Of a stretch of 64,000 nucleotides of DNA, positions 61,684 through 64,000 are shown piece after piece. The notes under the pieces were generated by a model. It saw only the letters and a list, made by a program, of their open reading frames with translations. It had not been told where the DNA came from and did no database searches. Source of the DNA: Pseudomonadota bacterium (GTDB lineage Bacteria > Pseudomonadota > Gammaproteobacteria > Burkholderiales > Chitinibacteraceae). The stretch spans positions 16,904 to 80,903 of the forward strand of contig JAGTRM010000016.1 in assembly GCA_018261735.1 (NCBI GenBank), in the 5' to 3' direction. The position numbers were made by a program, and so were the translations under genes. Numbering within the stretch: the first letter of the stretch is position 1; each line of letters starts with the position of its first letter.

Positions 61684-62592
61684 ATGAAAATCGACAACGC
61701 ACAGCTGGCCGCTTTTGCCATGGTCATCCGGGAAGGCAGTTTTGAAGCTGCGGCGCGGCAGCTGCATGTCACGCCCTCGGCGGTGAGCCAGCGCATCAAG
61801 CAGCTGGAAGATCGCCTGGGGCAGGTGCTGATCCAGCGGACCACGCCCTGCCAGGCCACCCTGGCCGGCAAGACGCTGCTGCGGTTTACCGAGCAACTCA
61901 CCCTGCTGGAAGGCGAAATGCTGAACGATATCGGCGCCTTCCATGAGGAAGGGAACAGGCATTTGCGCGTGCCGGTTGCCGTCAATGCCGATTCGCTCGA
62001 TAGCTGGTTTTTGGCGGTGATCGATCGGGTTTATCGCGACTCGGCCGTCACTTTCGATATCCGGGTCGAGGATCAGGACCACTCGGCCGTGCTCTTGCGC
62101 GAAGGCACGGTGATGGCGGCCATCAGCGCCAGTGCCATTCCCATTCAAGGCTGCAGCGTCGAATTCCTGGGGACCATGCGCTACCTGGCCATGGCATCGC
62201 CCGCCTATGTGGCCCGGTATTTTTCCGCCGGGGTGGATTCGGCCAGCCTGGCGGCCGCCCCGATGCTGGTATTCAACCTCAAGGATGGGCTACAGCAGGC
62301 CTTCATCAACCGGTTCAGCTCCAATCCGCTGCAGCCGCCCACGCACTACATTCCCTCCACCCACGGCTTTGTTGAAGTGGCCAAGCGCGGCGTGGCCTGG
62401 GGCATGATGCCTGAAGACCTGGTCAGTGCGGCCATCGGCACCGGGGCGCTGGTTGAAATTGCCCCCGGCCATCATCTCGATGTGCCGCTTTACTGGCACC
62501 GCTGGCGGCTGGCTTCGCCCGCCCTTGAGGCGGTCACGGCTGCCGTCCGCACTGCGGCCAAGGCATCGTTGCGCCAGGTTCCGGCGGCCTGA
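61684..62592 (+). CDS. argP: LysR-type regulator ArgP
   Basis: A 302-residue ArgP/LysG-type regulator. HTH: IREGSFEAAARQLHVTPSAV with SQRIKQLEDRLGQVLIQRTT; effector domain with VAVNADSLDSWFLAVIDRVY and GMMPEDLVSAAIGTGALVEI, which match ArgP closely. It activates the divergent argO exporter when basic amino acids accumulate. The ATG lies eight bases after the MITE right end (GGG of CTGGG would serve as a weak Shine-Dalgarno). The original argP promoter was probably displaced by the insertion. Confidence 0.92.
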   Translation: MKIDNAQLAAFAMVIREGSFEAAARQLHVTPSAVSQRIKQLEDRLGQVLIQRTTPCQATLAGKTLLRFTEQLTLLEGEMLNDIGAFHEEGNRHLRVPVAVNADSLDSWFLAVIDRVYRDSAVTFDIRVEDQDHSAVLLREGTVMAAISASAIPIQGCSVEFLGTMRYLAMASPAYVARYFSAGVDSASLAAAPMLVFNLKDGLQQAFINRFSSNPLQPPTHYIPSTHGFVEVAKRGVAWGMMPEDLVSAAIGTGALVEIAPGHHLDVPLYWHRWRLASPALEAVTAAVRTAAKASLRQVPAA

Positions 62593-62860
62593 TTTCACAC
62601 GGCCAACACCCTCCGCTCGCCTCCGTCGTCAGAGTGGGAGCCGGGCAATCATGCACGCTCATCGGATAGACGATGCGAAGATGACAAGAAGATGATGCGA
62701 TTACTTATCATTATCAAAGCCACTCCGCAATCGTAAGCCGATGTGTCTTGCCCAGGAGTGGCTGAACAGAATCTACGCCGCCCTGCCAATTTCAGGGCCA
62801 GCCCCCGCCGTACTCGCTGAGGCCATCCATCAGCCGCTCCGATATTCAAAGGAGATTGCC
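62593..62860. other. 268 bp gap between argP and the first VOC gene
   Basis: No gene is seen. At 62698-62716 the minus strand reads GATAATGATAAGTAATCG, with two of three Fur-box hexamers matching. No clear terminator of argP was found. The AAAGGAG site of the VOC gene is at its end. Confidence 0.4.
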
Positions 62861-63328
62861 ATGAGCCAAGTTCAACCCATTCCGCCCGACATGCATACGA
62901 TTACCCCGCACCTGGTCTGCAAAGGCGCCGCCGACGCGATCGCGTTTTACATCAAAGCCTTTGGCGCCGTCGAACTGGTACGCCTGCCCGGCTCGGACGG
63001 CCGGCTGATGCATGCCATGATCAAAATCGGCGATTCGCCGCTGATGCTGTTCGATGAATACCCGGAGCAGGGTTGCCTCGGCCCGCTCGCGCTGAAAGGC
63101 TCGCCGGTATTCCTTCACCTCTATGTCGCCAACGTGGATGAAACCGTGGCTCAGGCTGTCGAGGCCGGGGCGAAACTCACTCTGCCGGTCGCCGACATGT
63201 TCTGGGGCGATCGCTACGGCCAGCTGGAAGACCCGTTCGGGCACCGCTGGTCGGTGGCGACGCATGTGAGCGACGTCAGCGTGGAAGAAATCACGGCCGC
63301 GGCCAGCAAGGGCTGCCCGGAAACCTAA
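62861..63328 (+). CDS. VOC (glyoxalase-fold) family protein
   Basis: A 155-residue protein of the PhnB-like VOC group. It has ITPHLVCKGAADAIAFYIKA, LMHAMIKIGDSPLMLFDEYP, LHLYVANVDETVAQAVEAGA and DRYGQLEDPFGHRWSVATH, matching two beta-alpha-beta modules. The family holds bleomycin-resistance-like, glyoxalase-like and unknown-function proteins. The ATG at 62861 has an AAAGGAG site. It is first of three VOC genes; its stop is 14 bp before the next. Confidence 0.88.
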   Translation: MSQVQPIPPDMHTITPHLVCKGAADAIAFYIKAFGAVELVRLPGSDGRLMHAMIKIGDSPLMLFDEYPEQGCLGPLALKGSPVFLHLYVANVDETVAQAVEAGAKLTLPVADMFWGDRYGQLEDPFGHRWSVATHVSDVSVEEITAAASKGCPET

Positions 63329-63342
63329 AAGGAGTCCCGACC

Positions 63343-63819
63343 ATGAACAGGATCAGCACATGTCTTTGGTTTGACGGCCAGGCGGAAGAAGCGGCGGCCT
63401 TCTATGTTGCCATCTTCAAGAACTCAAGCATCGTCGAGACCTTGTACTGCCTGCAGGAGATGCATCGCCCCAAGGGATCGGTATTGACCGTGAGCTTCGT
63501 GCTGGACGGGCAGGAATTCCTGGCGCTGAATGGTGGGCCGGAATTCACGTTTTCCCCGGCCATTTCCTTCATGGTGAACTGCGAAACACAAGAGGAAATC
63601 GACGATTACTGGAAAAAACTCACGGCCGATGGCGGCAAAGAAGTGGAATGCGGCTGGCTCACCGACAAATTCGGCGTGTCGTGGCAGATCGTGCCCAGCG
63701 CCTTGCTTAAGATGCTGAACGACCCGGATACCGCCGCAGCGGAAAGAGCTTTCGCCGCCATGCTGAAAATGAAGAAGCTCGATATCGCGCAGCTCAAGCA
63801 GGCCTTCGCCGGCAGCTAG
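63343..63819 (+). CDS. PhnB-like VOC family protein (3-demethylubiquinone methyltransferase-like fold)
   Basis: A 158-residue protein with MNRISTCLWFDGQAEEAAAF at the start and FALNGGPEFTFSPAISFMVN-like sequence (LALNGGPEFTFSPAISFMVN). The end region DNYWKKLTADGG-like (IDDYWKKLTADGGKEVECGW) and LTDKFGVSWQIVPSAL are typical of PhnB/3-dmu-9_3-mt fold proteins. They are small cytoplasmic proteins of uncertain activity. It has an AAGGAG site and lies between two other VOC genes. Confidence 0.9.
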   Translation: MNRISTCLWFDGQAEEAAAFYVAIFKNSSIVETLYCLQEMHRPKGSVLTVSFVLDGQEFLALNGGPEFTFSPAISFMVNCETQEEIDDYWKKLTADGGKEVECGWLTDKFGVSWQIVPSALLKMLNDPDTAAAERAFAAMLKMKKLDIAQLKQAFAGS

Positions 63820-63848
63820 TCCATGCATTCCTTCCGAAGGAGAAACCC

Positions 63849-64000
63849 ATGGCCAAACAGATTTTCATCAACCTCCCGGTCGCCGATCTGCCGGGTACGA
63901 TTGCCTTCTTCACCGCGCTCGGTTTCAGTTTCAACCCGCAATGGCCCGACGAGACCGCCACTTGCATGATCGTCGGCGACAATATCTTCGTGATGTTACT
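63849..64000 (+). CDS. Third VOC family protein, cut by the window end
   Basis: The reading frame opens ATG GCC AAA with GAAGGAGAAACCC before it and reads MAKQIFINLPVADLPGTIAF before running off the window. This is a glyoxalase-fold N-terminus (F-x-N-L-P-V-x-D). Only about 50 residues are visible. It continues the VOC operon. Confidence 0.8.
   Translation, partial: MAKQIFINLPVADLPGTIAFFTALGFSFNPQWPDETATCMIVGDNIFVML

Noticed and set aside
61545..61745. Small open frame across the MITE and the argP start
   Set aside because: It lies mostly in the foldback element, lacks a ribosome binding site and overlaps argP in another frame.
1..64000. CRISPR arrays, prophage genes, rRNA operons, integrases
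   Set aside because: No regularly spaced repeats, phage structural genes, rRNA sequence or recombinase was seen.

Overview
The window looks like a chromosome segment of a motile, GC-rich betaproteobacterium. The rpmE, rho and trxA genes sit side by side as in Neisseriales and Burkholderiales, tripartite tricarboxylate (Tct/Bug) transport is present, and the flagellar, RadA, NadC and Kup proteins all have betaproteobacterial character. Genus and species cannot be assigned from sequence alone. No prophage, CRISPR array or transposase gene was seen. The only mobile-looking DNA is a 172 bp MITE-like element directly in front of argP and a nested inverted repeat upstream of tyrB.

Layout. 1-7.1 kb: the end of a GT41-type glycosyltransferase, yajQ, a GT39-like membrane glycosyltransferase, then housekeeping genes rpmE, rho, trxA and radA. 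7.2-18.2 kb: a complete rod/hook/hook-junction operon flgBCDEFGHIJKL on the minus strand, preceded by a good sigma-54 promoter match and closed by hairpins. 18.3-28.4 kb: a sugar-acid catabolic island with a SMP-30 lactonase, the TctABC transporter, KDPGal aldolase, KDGal kinase, a TRAP solute-binding protein without its membrane partners, an SDR dehydrogenase, and two closely similar IclR regulators at its two sides. The dehydratase that would link lactonase to kinase is not here. 28.5-32.5 kb: an EAL-CBS-GGDEF signalling protein, an acuR-acuI acrylate detoxification pair and a small coiled-coil stress protein.

32.7-36.8 kb: a potassium module in which a KdpD-like kinase lacking the N-terminal KdpD domain and a KdpE-like regulator are followed by kup instead of kdpFABC. 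36.9-41.4 kb: nadC, phosphomannomutase, an IclR regulator with a DapA-superfamily aldolase, and a rubredoxin. 41.4-50 kb: a K+ channel with an RCK domain, the ABC-F protein YbiT, two aminotransferases, a tRNA-Ser, an AsnC-type regulator, a YitT-family membrane protein and a large uncharacterised protein. 50.3-56.8 kb: an overlapping lipoprotein/TetR/Tat-nitroreductase operon, ppsA and a chemoreceptor. 57-60.8 kb: a second catabolic cluster with an MFS permease, two RraA/HMG-aldolase-fold enzymes of different motif class, and a divergent LysR regulator that faces a perfect inverted repeat. 60.8-64 kb: argO/argP and three VOC (glyoxalase-fold) genes, the last cut by the window edge.

The most interesting items are the twin-IclR sugar-acid island with a missing dehydratase and an orphan TRAP binding protein, the Kdp-type two-component system attached to Kup, the MITE that supplies the argP leader, the shared GTAGT...ACTAC inverted repeats in front of ppsA and of the aldolase/LysR pair, and the D-X20-R-D versus G-X20-R-D pair of RraA-fold enzymes.
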